Source: Streptomyces tuirus
GTDB taxonomy: Bacteria > Actinomycetota > Actinomycetes > Streptomycetales > Streptomycetaceae
Length of the DNA stretch: 64,000 nucleotides
Assembly: GCF_014701095.1 (NCBI RefSeq)
Contig: NZ_AP023439.1
Span: forward strand, 3,150,001-3,214,000
Reading direction: 5' to 3'
A program made the position numbers and the translations under genes. Below are positions 53,244 to 63,263 of this stretch, piece after piece. Each line of letters opens with the position of its first letter. The first letter of the stretch is position 1. The notes under the pieces are model-generated. The model saw only the letters and a list, made by a program, of their open reading frames with translations, had not been told where the DNA came from and ran no database searches.

Positions 53244-53435
53244 GTTCGCTCCGTTGCCAGTTGCGTTTACGCCAACCCGTGCTGGTGGTTGGCGTGATCG
53301 ACGCTACTCGCCAACATCCTCGTACGGAGCAGTCATTCACTCGACCGGATGGCATATTCCAGAGGAGACTTCCAGTCCGGCGTGTCAGGGGTGTAGCATC
53401 CCGCGTTTTGCCCGACGGTCAACCTCCGGTGGCGC

Positions 53436-54293
53436 TCAGCGCGCGTACTCCTTCGCCACGTTCTCGATGAGCTGCCGGGACTGGTCCACGTTCAGCGACT
53501 GAGCGCGCAGGTGCTCGTACATCACCGTGTACTTCTGCACGTCGAGCGGCTTCTCCAGATACAGGTCGCTGGTGACGCCCTCGATGTAGACCACGCTGGA
53601 GTCGGCCGCATCGGCGAACTCCAGGATCGAGTACTGGCCGTTGATGCCCGCGTGCGCGCCCACCTCGAACGGCAGGACCTGCACGGTGATGTGGGGCAGC
53701 TGCGACATCTCGATGAGGTGCTCCAGCTGCTCGCGCATCACCGGCCGGCTGCCGACGACCCGGTGCAGGGACGCCTCGTCCAGGACCACCCACAGCCGCA
53801 GCGGTTCGGTGTCGGCGGTGATCCGGCCCTGCCGGCGCAGCCGGACCTCGACGCGCTTGTCGTTGTCCGCGTCCGACGCCTCGGGCGAGCCGCCGCGGAT
53901 GATGGCCTCGGCGTACGCCCGGGTCTGCAACAGGCCGGTGATGATCTGGGGTTCGTAGACCCGCAGTGACTCGGCGTCCGTCTCCAGGCCGATGTAGACG
54001 CTGTAGGGGATGTCCCCGAAGGCGTGCCACCAGCCCTGCTGCCGGGAGTCCTTGGCCATCTGCATCAGCGAGTCGACGATGCGCTGGTCCTCCACCTCGT
54101 AGACCCCGCACAGGTCGCGGACGTCGCGCTGGCTGATGCTGCGCCGTCCGTTCTCCAACCGGCTGATCTTCGACTGCGACACCAGCAGCCGCTCGGCCAC
54201 CTCTTCGGCCGTCATGCCCTTGAGCTCACGGAGCCTGCGGAGCTCCTGGCCCAGCCGGCGCCGCCTGACGGTGGGATTGACATTGGACGCCAC
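53436..54293 (-). CDS. XRE-family HTH regulator with DUF5753 domain (WhiJ-like)
   Basis: A 285-residue regulator. The N-terminal Cro-type HTH is LGQELRRLRELKGMTAEEVAERLLVSQSKISRLENGRRSISQRDVRDLCGVYEV. From residue about 90 the DUF5753 domain begins (YEPQIITGLLQTRAYAEAII, LPHITVQVLPFEVGAHAGINGQYSILEF). Such proteins pair with DUF397 partners and influence development and antibiotic production in Streptomyces. The genomic pairing supports the call. Confidence 0.93.
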   Translation of the reverse strand: MASNVNPTVRRRRLGQELRRLRELKGMTAEEVAERLLVSQSKISRLENGRRSISQRDVRDLCGVYEVEDQRIVDSLMQMAKDSRQQGWWHAFGDIPYSVYIGLETDAESLRVYEPQIITGLLQTRAYAEAIIRGGSPEASDADNDKRVEVRLRRQGRITADTEPLRLWVVLDEASLHRVVGSRPVMREQLEHLIEMSQLPHITVQVLPFEVGAHAGINGQYSILEFADAADSSVVYIEGVTSDLYLEKPLDVQKYTVMYEHLRAQSLNVDQSRQLIENVAKEYAR

Positions 54294-54424
54294 GGGACGT
54301 GCACCTCCGGCTGCGTGCCTCTACTTTGCGTATCTGCTGTTGAGCAGACTGCCACCAAGGTGCTCACCACCGCTGGGAAACGGTGGATATGCGACGGGTA
54401 CACGCCAGTTCGGGCACGGCACGC

Positions 54425-54467
54425 CGAGCGGGGCGAAGAGAGTGTGTGCTCTCTTCGCCCCGCTCGG
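54425..54467 (-). terminator. Strong perfect hairpin after the GPP34 gene
   Basis: CCGAGCGGGGCGAAGAGAG pairs with CTCTCTTCGCCCCGCTCGG around a short TGTG loop, one of the strongest stems in the window. It lies between the GPP34 stop and the XRE start on the same strand, isolating the two units. Confidence 0.9.
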
Positions 54468-54544
54468 ACAGCGGCTCCCGTGACCGGGTTCGTGGGTCCC
54501 GTTGGTGCGTGTCCCGGTCGTGGGTCGTGCCGGCGCGGCGCGGC

Positions 54545-55300
54545 TCAGTGGGCCGCGACGCGCGCCATGCTTCCGTGGCGTGGCTGCATCGGAACCCCCC
54601 GAGCGGGCTCCGCTGCGGGCCTGGTGCCGCCGGTGGCCTGACGGCCGGACGGTGCCGGGTTGCGGCGCGGCTGGGCCGCGACGCCGTTCTGGACGTCCAT
54701 CACCGCGTGCGCGACGAGACCGCCCATGGGGTCGTGCCTGATCAGGTCCCTGAGCCGGGAGCGAGAGGAGCGTCCCTCGTTGCCCGGGTACAGGTGCTTG
54801 CCGAGGCCGACCGCATGGGCGAGGGCCGCGAGTGCCGCGGTCCGCGGGTCCGGCGGTACGCCGGTGCGGATCGCGGAGTCCAGCCGGGCCTTGATCTCCC
54901 GGCTGATCTCGGTGTCCGTCGCCTGGTAGCGAGTCGTCGGCAGCACCCCGCACATCTGGCCCGCCACGGCATGCACCATGCCGCACCGCTCCAGATGCGA
55001 GAGGTAGGTCTGGCGCAGCCCGAGACGCGGCCCGCCAATCCAGTGGACGGCTCGCACGGGAGCGCCACGCCTTCGCAGCAACTCCAGTGCGCAGTCCAGT
55101 GTTGGATCTCCTGTCGGCCGTGGCGCCACCACGGCGATACGATCCCCGTCTGGGGCTATCCGTCCGGCCAGCGCCAGCTCTACTAGCTGTGCTCCGGCCA
55201 GACCCAGGTCGAGCGACTGCGGCTGTGCGGTGGTACCCGTGGTCGGGTCCAACGCCAGCAGCAGAAGCTCCTCCGGAAGTGTTCTGCGGCTCCTGCCCAT
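54545..55300 (-). CDS. GPP34/GOLPH3-domain protein
   Basis: A 251-residue protein with the GOLPH3 fold, a phosphoinositide-binding domain in eukaryotes; bacterial roles are unknown. SRRTLPEELLLLALDPTTG and LDLGLAGAQLVELALAGRIAPDGDRIAVV are the family start, and DPRTAALAALAHAVGLGKHLYPG a conserved late motif. The C-terminal 40 residues are Pro/Arg-rich and probably disordered. ATG 55300. It is divergent from a cell-wall carboxypeptidase. Confidence 0.88.
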   Translation of the reverse strand: MGRSRRTLPEELLLLALDPTTGTTAQPQSLDLGLAGAQLVELALAGRIAPDGDRIAVVAPRPTGDPTLDCALELLRRRGAPVRAVHWIGGPRLGLRQTYLSHLERCGMVHAVAGQMCGVLPTTRYQATDTEISREIKARLDSAIRTGVPPDPRTAALAALAHAVGLGKHLYPGNEGRSSRSRLRDLIRHDPMGGLVAHAVMDVQNGVAAQPRRNPAPSGRQATGGTRPAAEPARGVPMQPRHGSMARVAAH

Positions 55301-55536
55301 CCATGCCTCCCCGCGTGGATGAAAGACAGGGTGACCCCTCTCACATTGGTCTGTCGAGGGTGCGTGACCGGTTCGTAGTGGAACCAGTAGGTATGTCGTT
55401 CTCGTCTACCGGATCGGTTTGGCCCGCACACAGGACACTGGTACATGGTTCGGACAGCGCCGGAGCGGTGTCACGGGCGGCGGTTCACGGTTCGGTACGC
55501 GCACGCGGGGAACAGCGGCGCGAGGAGGAGGCATCG

Positions 55537-58359
55537 GTGGCGGGCGAGTCCCCCGACAGGTCGAAGCAGCGCGAGTCGTCGGCACGAGAGACGTCGGGGA
55601 GCGCGAGTCCGGTTCCGGAGGCCAGGAGTGAAGCCGCGGCCGATCCGCGGCTCGCGGTGGCCCGGGACGCGGAGAAGTCCGCGGCACGAGGCGGTGCCGA
55701 CACGGCGACACGCGTGCTGTCCACGCGCACGGCCGAGGACCCGGAGAACACGGGGCGCGCCGCGGGCGACTCGGAGCCGGAGGACGACACGGGCCGGGGC
55801 GAGAGCGCCGCGAACACCGCGAACACGAAGAGCGCCGCGGGCGACGCCGGGCGGGCTACGGGTGACGCGGACGCCGAGGGGACCGGGAGCGACTCGGACA
55901 CCAAGAGCGCGGCAGGCGACGCCGGGCGGGCTACGGGTGACGCGGACGCCGAGGGGACCGAGGGCGACTCGGACACGGAGAGCGCGGCGGGCGACGCCGG
56001 GCAGGCTGCGGACGCCAAGAGGACCGAGGGCGACTCGGACACGGAGAGCGCGGCGGGCGACGCCGGGCGGTCCGGGAGCGGCTCGGAGACCGGGGACGCC
56101 GAGGGCGACTCGGGCACCGAGGACGCCGCCGCTGACGCAGGGGAAGGTGCTTCCGGCCCCTCCGGGGCGTCCCAGGCGTCCAGGGCCGGCGAGGCGGCCG
56201 CCGACGCCGGGGGCACCGACGGGCGGCTGCGGGATGTCGTCGCCGCGTGGGTCGCCTCCGCGGACGGGGGCGAGGAGTCTGCCGCCGCCAAGGGTGACGC
56301 CAAGAACGCCGAGAACCCCAAGGGCGCCCGAGAGGCCGCCGAGCGCACGGACAAGCCCGCCGGGGCCGGCACGGACGGCCGGGAGGCCGGGAAGGCCGGG
56401 AAGGCCGCAGGGGCGTCGGAGACCCCGTCGGACGCCGAGGACACGGACCACGGCGCTGACGACACCGCCCACCGCGAGGCCGAGTCCGACGAGGTCGCCC
56501 AGGACGCCGCCGACGCCGACGAGCCCGAGGCGGACCGTTCCGCCAAGGGCGGCGGCACCGGCACCACCGCCAAGGCCGCCTCCACGCCCGCGGACCCGCG
56601 GGTCTCCGGCGACGCCGAGCCCGACTCGAAGACCCCCGCCGCCAAGACCGCATCCAAGGCCGCCGCACCCAAGGCCACCGACGCCGCCGGAACCAAGACC
56701 CCGGCCGAAACCCCCAAGTCGGGCAAGCCGGACCGGACTGACGGTTCGACCGACGACGACGGCCCCGCCGAGCGCCCCGTAGACCAGCCCACCGCCGTCT
56801 TCAAGACCCTGCGGCCGCCGGTCGATCAGCCCACCACCATGCTGAAGCTCGGGGGCGCGGCCAAGGACCTCCCGAAGTCGGACCTCCCGAAGACGGACGC
56901 TCCGAAAACGGACGCCCCGGAGAAGGACGCCCCGGAGAGGGACGCCGAGCGGACCAGCAAGTTCGTCGCGCTCAAGCCCCTGGACGACCCGGCGGCGAGG
57001 AAGCCCGTCGCCCCGGCCGAGGCCACCGCGCCCGTCCCCACCGTCGGCCCCGAGCGGACCACGCAGCAGCCGCTGCCGCCCAAGCCGCCGCTGGATCTGC
57101 TGGCCGAGCTGACCAACACCCCGCCGCCCCCGGAGACGCCGCTGCGGACGGCGGCCCGGCGGGTGAAGATCTGGACGCCGCTGGTACTGCTGCTGATCGT
57201 GGTCCTCGGGGTCGTGCAGAGCGTGCGCCCGCTCCCCTCGCCCACCCTCGAACTGACCGCCGAGGACAGCTACACCTTCGACGGCGGCAAGGTCGACATC
57301 CCCTGGCCCGCCGACGGCCAGGCCGCGCTGGACGTCCAGGGCATCGGCACGTTCGGATCCTCCGGCGAGCAGAAGCCCGTGCCCATCGCGAGCGTCGCCA
57401 AGGTCATGACCGCCTACGTCATCCTGCGCGACCACCCGCTCAAGAGCGGCGAGGACGGACCCGAGATCCTGATCGACCAGGCCGCGCAGGACCAGTCCGA
57501 CGCCGGACAGGAGTCCACCGTCGATGTCACCAAGGGCGACAAGATCACCCAGCGGGAGGCCCTGGAGAGCATCCTGATCGCGTCCGCGAACAACGTGGCG
57601 CGACTGCTCGCCCGCTGGGACTCGGGGTCCGAGAAGGCGTTCGTACAGAAGATGAACGACGCCGCCGCGGACCTCGGCATGAAGAACACGACGTACACCG
57701 ACCCGTCGGGCCTGAACAACACGACCGTCTCCACGGCCGTGGACCAGGTGAAGCTCGCCCGGGCCGCCATGCTCCAGCCGGTGTTCCGCGAGGTCGCGAC
57801 GATGATGTCGTACGTCGACTACAAGCAGAAGAAGCACGACAACTGGAACCGCCTGGTCGGCTACAACAACGTCACCGGCATCAAGACCGGCACCACCACC
57901 TCGGCGCTCGGCAACCTCGTCTTCGCGGCCAAGAAGGACGTGAACGGCGAGGTCCACCGGATCATCGGCGCGGTCGTGCGCCAGCCCGCCGGCGGACCGG
58001 ACAACACGATCCTGGGCGCCGCGCTCCACGAGGGCGACAAGCTGATCCGGGCCGCGCAGGGCGCGCTGGAGTCGGCGACGATCCTGAAGAAGGGCGACGT
58101 CGTCGGGTACGCGGACGACGGTCTCGGCGGCCGTACGCCGGTCGCCGTCACCGAGGACGTCACGGCCGTCGGCTGGGCGGGCCTGTCCGTCAAGCTGACG
58201 TTCGCCGGTGACGACCTGCCGCACACGGCCAAGGCCGGCACCAAGGTGGGCACGCTCACCGTCGGTGACGGAACGACCAGCGCCGTGAAGGTTCCGGTCG
58301 CCCTCCAGAAGGACCTGGTGGAGCCGGGCCTCGGGGCCAAGCTCACCCGCCTCGGCTGA
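55537..58359 (+). CDS. D-alanyl-D-alanine carboxypeptidase (S11 PBP) with very long acidic N-terminal region
   Basis: A 940-residue cell-wall enzyme. Residues 1 to about 540 are acidic low-complexity sequence with repeats of SAAGDAGRATGDADAEGTE type and then Pro/Lys-rich DLPKTDAPKTD motifs. One transmembrane helix follows (IWTPLVLLLIVVLGVVQSV, near 545-565). The extracellular peptidase has the SxxK motif SVAK in VPIASVAKVM, SxN as SANN in ILIASANNVARLLARW, and KTG in GIKTGTTTSALG. GTG 55537 has GAGGAGGAG. It trims peptidoglycan stem peptides. The cytoplasmic N-terminus is far larger than in standard S11 enzymes and is inside the cell in this topology. Confidence 0.9.
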   Translation: MAGESPDRSKQRESSARETSGSASPVPEARSEAAADPRLAVARDAEKSAARGGADTATRVLSTRTAEDPENTGRAAGDSEPEDDTGRGESAANTANTKSAAGDAGRATGDADAEGTGSDSDTKSAAGDAGRATGDADAEGTEGDSDTESAAGDAGQAADAKRTEGDSDTESAAGDAGRSGSGSETGDAEGDSGTEDAAADAGEGASGPSGASQASRAGEAAADAGGTDGRLRDVVAAWVASADGGEESAAAKGDAKNAENPKGAREAAERTDKPAGAGTDGREAGKAGKAAGASETPSDAEDTDHGADDTAHREAESDEVAQDAADADEPEADRSAKGGGTGTTAKAASTPADPRVSGDAEPDSKTPAAKTASKAAAPKATDAAGTKTPAETPKSGKPDRTDGSTDDDGPAERPVDQPTAVFKTLRPPVDQPTTMLKLGGAAKDLPKSDLPKTDAPKTDAPEKDAPERDAERTSKFVALKPLDDPAARKPVAPAEATAPVPTVGPERTTQQPLPPKPPLDLLAELTNTPPPPETPLRTAARRVKIWTPLVLLLIVVLGVVQSVRPLPSPTLELTAEDSYTFDGGKVDIPWPADGQAALDVQGIGTFGSSGEQKPVPIASVAKVMTAYVILRDHPLKSGEDGPEILIDQAAQDQSDAGQESTVDVTKGDKITQREALESILIASANNVARLLARWDSGSEKAFVQKMNDAAADLGMKNTTYTDPSGLNNTTVSTAVDQVKLARAAMLQPVFREVATMMSYVDYKQKKHDNWNRLVGYNNVTGIKTGTTTSALGNLVFAAKKDVNGEVHRIIGAVVRQPAGGPDNTILGAALHEGDKLIRAAQGALESATILKKGDVVGYADDGLGGRTPVAVTEDVTAVGWAGLSVKLTFAGDDLPHTAKAGTKVGTLTVGDGTTSAVKVPVALQKDLVEPGLGAKLTRLG

Positions 58360-58518
58360 CCCGGGGCGGCCGCAGCACCGCACTCCGCCGGCAACGGCCC
58401 GTCCGGGCGCCGCCCGGCGGGGTGCGTGCTAGCGTCCCGAACCGGGACAGGTCGCCGCCCGCGGCGGCGTGGCGGCGGAAGCCGAGAACAGAAGACGGGA
58501 CACGGGGAGTGCCTTCGA

Positions 58519-60384
58519 GTGGCCACTGCGGAGCCGACACGCGCAGACGACGCCGAACCGGGCTCGGTACCAGGCCCGCGAATAGGCCTGCCCGAAGCGG
58601 CGGAAGACGGTGCGCCCGGGAGCGGCGCGGCTGAGGACGGCGGTTCGCGGTTCGAGTGGCCCGCGCCCGTCCTGGCGCTGCGTGAACGCATGCTGCGGCA
58701 CCCGGTCCTGTCCGTCACGGGCCTGGCCGCGGCGCTGCACATCCTCTGGTTCTTCACGTTCGCGAACAGCGGCGGCGATCTGGCCGCGCAGGACGCGTGG
58801 GCCGAGTTCGTCGGCCGGCACCCGGACTCGGCGTACAACCTCGCCTGGTACGGCGGGATGCACCCGGTGTCCTACAGCGTGGTGTCGCCGTATCTGATGT
58901 CGGTGCTCGGCGTGCGGACGACGATGATGATCGCGGGGACGGTCTCCGCCGGGCTGCTGACCCTGCTCCTGCTGCGCAGCCGTTCCGTGCTCAATCCCCT
59001 GTGGGCCTCGCTCGCGGGCGTGTTCGGCCTGTTCTGCAACGCGGTGTCCGGGCGGGTGACGTTCGGTCTCGGCATGATGTTCGCGCTCGGCGCGGTCGCC
59101 GTCGTGTTCTGCTGGCCGTACCGGTGGCGGTACAAGCGCTGGGCGAAGGCACTGAGCGCGGCGCCGCTGGCCGCGCTGGCCACCATGGCGTCGCCGGTCG
59201 CGGGCCTGTTCGTGGGCCTGGTGGCGGTTGCGCTGTTCCTGCAGAAGCGGCGGCCGGGCGCGTGGGCACTGGGGCTGGCGCCGACCGCGGTGGTGGCGGT
59301 GTCGGCGTGGCTGTTCCCGTTCTCGGGCACGCAGCCGATGATGATCGGCTCGGTGCTGCTGCCGCTCGCGTTCTCGGTCCTGGCCTATGTGCTGGTGCCG
59401 CGGGACTGGAAGACGGTCCGGCTCACGGCGGCGGTGTACGGCCTGGGGGTCGTGCTGGTGTGGCTGATCAGCTCCCAGATCGGTTCGAACATCACGCGGC
59501 TGGCGATGCTGTTCGCCGGGGTCGCGCTGGTCGCCGCGCTGCCGTTCACGGTGCCGCGCAGCCGCCGGTGGTACGCGGCCGTGGTGGCGCTCTGCGGTTT
59601 CGGCGTGTGGATCGGCTTCAAGACGGTCGACGACATCGTGCACACGGCCCCCGCGGCGTCCTGGTCGCGCGAGCTCGCACCGCTCGTCAACGAGTTGCAG
59701 GAGGTCGGCGCCGAGAAGGGCCGGGTGGAGGTCGTGCCCGCCCGCTCCCACCGCGAGGCCTCCGCGCTCGCCCCCTACGTCAATCTGGCCCGCGGCTGGA
59801 ACCGCCAGGCCGACATGGAGCGCAACCCCCTCTTCTACGACGACACGCTCAACTCGGCGAACTACCACGAGTGGCTGAAGCGCTGGGCCGTGCACTACGT
59901 CGTGCTGCCGAAGGGCGAACCGGACGGTGACGGGGGTCAGCGGGAGCGGGCGCTGGTGCAACGCGGGCTGCCGTATCTGACCCAGATCTGGGGCAACGAC
60001 ACCTGGCAGCTGTTCCGGGTGACCGCCCCGACCTCGCTGGCCGAGCCGAACGCCGTGGTCGACCGGGCCGAGCAGGGCGAGATGGTCCTCCAGGTGAAGA
60101 AGGCGGGCCGGGTCCTGGTCCGCATCCCCTACTCGCCCTGGCTGAGCATCGTCGACGCGGAGGGCAAGAGCCTGAAGCCGCCGCAGGAGACGGAGGAGTC
60201 CAGGAACCGTCCCGAGGGTGAGCCGAGGACGTATGTGAACGTCAACGGCTGTCTGGCGGAGACGGAGGAGGACGCGCACGGCGACAAGTGGACGGAGCTG
60301 CTGGCCCCGAAGGCCGGGACCTACCGCCTGGCGGCGCCGTACCAGTTCCCCCGTGGCACGCCGTGCCCGGAGGAACTGCGCTGA
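58519..60384 (+). CDS. Polytopic membrane protein, GT-C glycosyltransferase-like
   Basis: A 621-residue protein. About ten to twelve helices lie between residues 60 and 400. The loop after helix 1 (SGGDLAAQDAWAEFVGRHPD) precedes YGGMHPVSYSVVSPYL, the sort of acidic first loop seen in GT-C enzymes. A soluble C-terminal domain of about 200 residues follows (LNSANYHEWLKRWAVHYVVL, IPYSPWLSIVD). Streptomyces copies are often labelled MFS or integral membrane protein. GTG 58519 has GGGGAG. It lies directly after the carboxypeptidase, consistent with an envelope role. Confidence 0.7.
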   Translation: MATAEPTRADDAEPGSVPGPRIGLPEAAEDGAPGSGAAEDGGSRFEWPAPVLALRERMLRHPVLSVTGLAAALHILWFFTFANSGGDLAAQDAWAEFVGRHPDSAYNLAWYGGMHPVSYSVVSPYLMSVLGVRTTMMIAGTVSAGLLTLLLLRSRSVLNPLWASLAGVFGLFCNAVSGRVTFGLGMMFALGAVAVVFCWPYRWRYKRWAKALSAAPLAALATMASPVAGLFVGLVAVALFLQKRRPGAWALGLAPTAVVAVSAWLFPFSGTQPMMIGSVLLPLAFSVLAYVLVPRDWKTVRLTAAVYGLGVVLVWLISSQIGSNITRLAMLFAGVALVAALPFTVPRSRRWYAAVVALCGFGVWIGFKTVDDIVHTAPAASWSRELAPLVNELQEVGAEKGRVEVVPARSHREASALAPYVNLARGWNRQADMERNPLFYDDTLNSANYHEWLKRWAVHYVVLPKGEPDGDGGQRERALVQRGLPYLTQIWGNDTWQLFRVTAPTSLAEPNAVVDRAEQGEMVLQVKKAGRVLVRIPYSPWLSIVDAEGKSLKPPQETEESRNRPEGEPRTYVNVNGCLAETEEDAHGDKWTELLAPKAGTYRLAAPYQFPRGTPCPEELR

Positions 60385-60476
60385 GCCGGTCCGTCGCACC
60401 CCACTGAACCCCTCGTTCCCGTTCGATTACAGTGCTGAGCTGTCGTACGTATGGACGGTGCCCCGGGGAGGTCTAG

Positions 60477-61592
60477 GTGGGTGCGACTGCCGGCGCCGTC
60501 TGGGGCCGTACAGAGCAGCAGGACTTCCGCAGCCGGGTGCGCGGGACCCTGCTCGGCGTGGCCGTGGGAGACGCGCTGGGCACGCCGGTCGACAGGCTGG
60601 GCATCGCGGCGATCCGGGAGGCGCACGGGGCGGAGGGCCTGGTGGACCTGGCCCCCGCCTACGGCAGACGCGGCGCGGTCACGCACCTCACCCAGCTCAC
60701 CCTGTTCTCCGTAGACGGGCTGATCCGGGCCCAGGTCAGACGGGACACCGGCGCCTGGCATCCGCCGACCGATCTGCACCGGGCGTATCTGCGCTGGGCC
60801 GCCACGCAGCGCGACTGGGGGCCCGACGAGCGCCGCAAGGAAGACGGGTGGCTGGCGCGGGAGGAGTGGCTGTACGCGCGGCGCGACCCCAGTCGCCCCC
60901 TGCTGCTGGGGCTGGGCGACGAGACCATGGGGACCCCGGAGGCGCCGAAGAACCCCGGGGAGGCCGGGGCCGAGGCCGCCGCCCGGTCGGCGCCCTTCGG
61001 GCTGCTGGTGGGCTGGGAGCCGCAGCTGGTCGCCCAGCTCGCCGTGGAGTGCGCGGCGCAGACCCACGGCCACCCCACCGCCTCCCTCGCGGCGGGCGCG
61101 TACGCCGTGATCGTGCACGCGCTGGCGCTGGGCGAGAGTCTCGACGCCGCCGTGCAGCGGGCCTTCGGGCTGCTGGCCGCCCGGCCGGGGCACCAGCCGG
61201 TGTCGGAGGCGCTGCAGCATGCGCTGGGCGCCGTGCGGCAGGGCATGCCGGGCCCGGAGCGGGTGGCCGAGCTGAGCGGGGCGGGTACGGCGGAGGGGCT
61301 CGTGGCCGCCGCCGTGTACTGCGCGCTGGTCGCGGCGGACGTCCGGCACGGGCTGTGCCTCGCGGTGAACCACGACGGCCCGTCCGCCACCACCGGCGCG
61401 CTGACCGGCGGCCTGCTCGGCGCGCTGCACGGGGAGACCGCCCTGCCGCCGGCCTGGCTGGCCGAGCTGGAGGGCCGCCCCACCATCCTGGAACTGGCCG
61501 ACGACTTCGCCATGGAGATGACCCAGGGCCCGGCCCTGCACGGCCCCGCGGGCTCCTCCCCCGGCTGGCTCGCCCGCTACCCGAGAGCCTGA
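60477..61592 (+). CDS. ADP-ribosylglycohydrolase-like protein, probably lacking metal ligands
   Basis: A 371-residue DraG-fold protein. GTLLGVAVGDALGTPVDRLG is the family start. The usual TDDT of the first metal site is replaced by THLTQLTLFS, and the late GDSDT motif by GPSATTGALTGGLLGALHG, so the Asp residues that bind the two magnesium ions are missing. It may bind ADP-ribose without hydrolysis, or have another role. GTG 60477 follows GGGAGG. Confidence 0.85.
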   Translation: MGATAGAVWGRTEQQDFRSRVRGTLLGVAVGDALGTPVDRLGIAAIREAHGAEGLVDLAPAYGRRGAVTHLTQLTLFSVDGLIRAQVRRDTGAWHPPTDLHRAYLRWAATQRDWGPDERRKEDGWLAREEWLYARRDPSRPLLLGLGDETMGTPEAPKNPGEAGAEAAARSAPFGLLVGWEPQLVAQLAVECAAQTHGHPTASLAAGAYAVIVHALALGESLDAAVQRAFGLLAARPGHQPVSEALQHALGAVRQGMPGPERVAELSGAGTAEGLVAAAVYCALVAADVRHGLCLAVNHDGPSATTGALTGGLLGALHGETALPPAWLAELEGRPTILELADDFAMEMTQGPALHGPAGSSPGWLARYPRA

Positions 61593-61662
61593 TCCGGCCC
61601 CCACCCGTGCGACCGGGCGGCACGGGACCGGCCCCGGGGTCGGTGCCCTGCCGAGGGGTGGG

Positions 61663-61698
61663 CGCACGGTGGGGGGTGAGTGCACGGTGGGGGGTCAC
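61663..61698. repeat. 18-bp duplication at the symporter stop codon
   Basis: On the minus strand TGACCCCCCACCGTGCA, starting at the stop codon, is repeated directly as TCACCCCCCACCGTGCG. It is a two-copy version of the stop-anchored repeats found elsewhere. Confidence 0.65.
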
Positions 61699-63263
61699 TC
61701 CTTGGCGAGTCGGATCACGTCGTCGGCCGGGCCGGCCGGTGCCGGGATCGTGGCCGACGCCGTGTCGTCCCCGTCCGTGTTGATGCGTTCGATGATCGCC
61801 AGCCGCTCCGGTGTGTCCTCCGGCCGGATGTAGCCGACGAGGATGTACAGGACCAGCGACACCGCCAGCGGGATCGAGACCTGGTACTGGAGCGGCACGC
61901 CGCCCTCGACGTTCCAGTTGACCGGGTAGTTCACCAGCCAGAAGGCGAACAGGCCCATCGACCAGCTGACCAGGGCCGCGGTGGGGCCGGAGCGGCGGAA
62001 CGCGCGCAGCAGGCCCAGCATCATCGGGATCGCCATCGGGCCCATCAGGCCGGCCACCCACTTGATGACGACCGTGATGATGTCCTGGAACGCGGGCGAG
62101 TTGACCTGGGTCGCCGCCGCCATGGACAGTCCGAGGAAGACGACCGTGGCGATGCGGGCGACCCGCAGGCCCTGGTTCTGGTTCCAGGCCCGGGCCCGCG
62201 CCCAGATCACCGGCGCGCAGTCCCGGGTGAAGACGGCCGCGATGGCGTTGGCGTCGGAGGAGCACATGGCCATGGTGTGGGAGAAGAAGCCGACGATGAC
62301 CAGGCCCAGCAGGCCGTGCGGCAGCAGCTGTTCGGTCATCAGGGCGTAGGAGTCCGAGCCGTCCGGCTTCTGCGACTCGACCAGCAGCGGCGACATCCAC
62401 ATGGGGAAGAACAGGACCAGGGGCCAGACCAGCCAGAGGATCGCCGACAGCCGGGCGGAGCGCTCGGCCTCCTTGGCGTTCGGCGTGGCCATGTAGCGCT
62501 GGGCCTGGTTGAGCATGCCGCCGTTGTACTCGAAGAGCTTGATGAACAGGAACGCGAGCAGGAACACCGTGCCGTACGGCCCGACCAGCGGCTTCCCGTG
62601 GCCCTGGAGTTCGGGCGAGTCCCAGACGCCGAAGAAGCCGCCGTGGTCGTCGAGGCGTACGAACACCGCCACGAACATCGCGATGCCGGCCAGCAACTGG
62701 ATGATGAACTGGCCGAGTTCGGTCAGCGCGTCCGCCCAGAGGCCGCCGATCGTGCAGTAGATCGCCGTGATGCCGCCGGTGATGAGGATGCCCTGGTTGA
62801 GGGAGATTCCCGTGAAGACGGACAGCAGGGTCGCGATGGCCGCCCACTTGGCGCCCACGTCCACGATCTTCAGCAGCATCCCGGACCAGGCCAGCGCCTG
62901 CTGCGTCTTCAGGTCGTAGCGGTTCTTCAGGTACTCCAGCGGTGAGGCCACGTGGAGCCGGGAGCGCAGCCGGTTGATGCGCGGCGCGAACAGCTTCGAC
63001 CCGATGGCGATGCCGAGGGCGATGGGGAAGGACCAGGTGACGAACGACGTGACGCCGTAGGTGTAGGCGATGCCCGCGTACCCGGTGAACATCACCGCGC
63101 TGTAGCCCGACATGTGGTGCGAGATGCCGGACAGCCACCAGGGCATCTTGCCGCCCGCGGTGAAGAAGTCGCTGACGTCGTCGACGCGTTTGTGCGACCA
63201 GACTCCGATCGCGACCATCACGGCGAAGTAGCCGATGAGCACGGCCCAGTCGAGACCGTTCAT
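61695..63263 (-). CDS. Sodium:solute symporter family protein
   Basis: A 522-residue SSS-family transporter with about 13 helices. MNGLDWAVLIGYFAVMVAIGVWSHKRVDDVSDFFTAGGKMPWWLSGIS is the classic start (SSS signature region with FFTAGR-like motif), and GGITAIYCTIGGLWADALTELGQFIIQLLAGI matches helices 5-6. It has the features of the sugar-transporting branch. ATG 63263 has GGGAGGG. The substrate cannot be fixed from sequence. Confidence 0.92.
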   Translation of the reverse strand: MNGLDWAVLIGYFAVMVAIGVWSHKRVDDVSDFFTAGGKMPWWLSGISHHMSGYSAVMFTGYAGIAYTYGVTSFVTWSFPIALGIAIGSKLFAPRINRLRSRLHVASPLEYLKNRYDLKTQQALAWSGMLLKIVDVGAKWAAIATLLSVFTGISLNQGILITGGITAIYCTIGGLWADALTELGQFIIQLLAGIAMFVAVFVRLDDHGGFFGVWDSPELQGHGKPLVGPYGTVFLLAFLFIKLFEYNGGMLNQAQRYMATPNAKEAERSARLSAILWLVWPLVLFFPMWMSPLLVESQKPDGSDSYALMTEQLLPHGLLGLVIVGFFSHTMAMCSSDANAIAAVFTRDCAPVIWARARAWNQNQGLRVARIATVVFLGLSMAAATQVNSPAFQDIITVVIKWVAGLMGPMAIPMMLGLLRAFRRSGPTAALVSWSMGLFAFWLVNYPVNWNVEGGVPLQYQVSIPLAVSLVLYILVGYIRPEDTPERLAIIERINTDGDDTASATIPAPAGPADDVIRLAKE

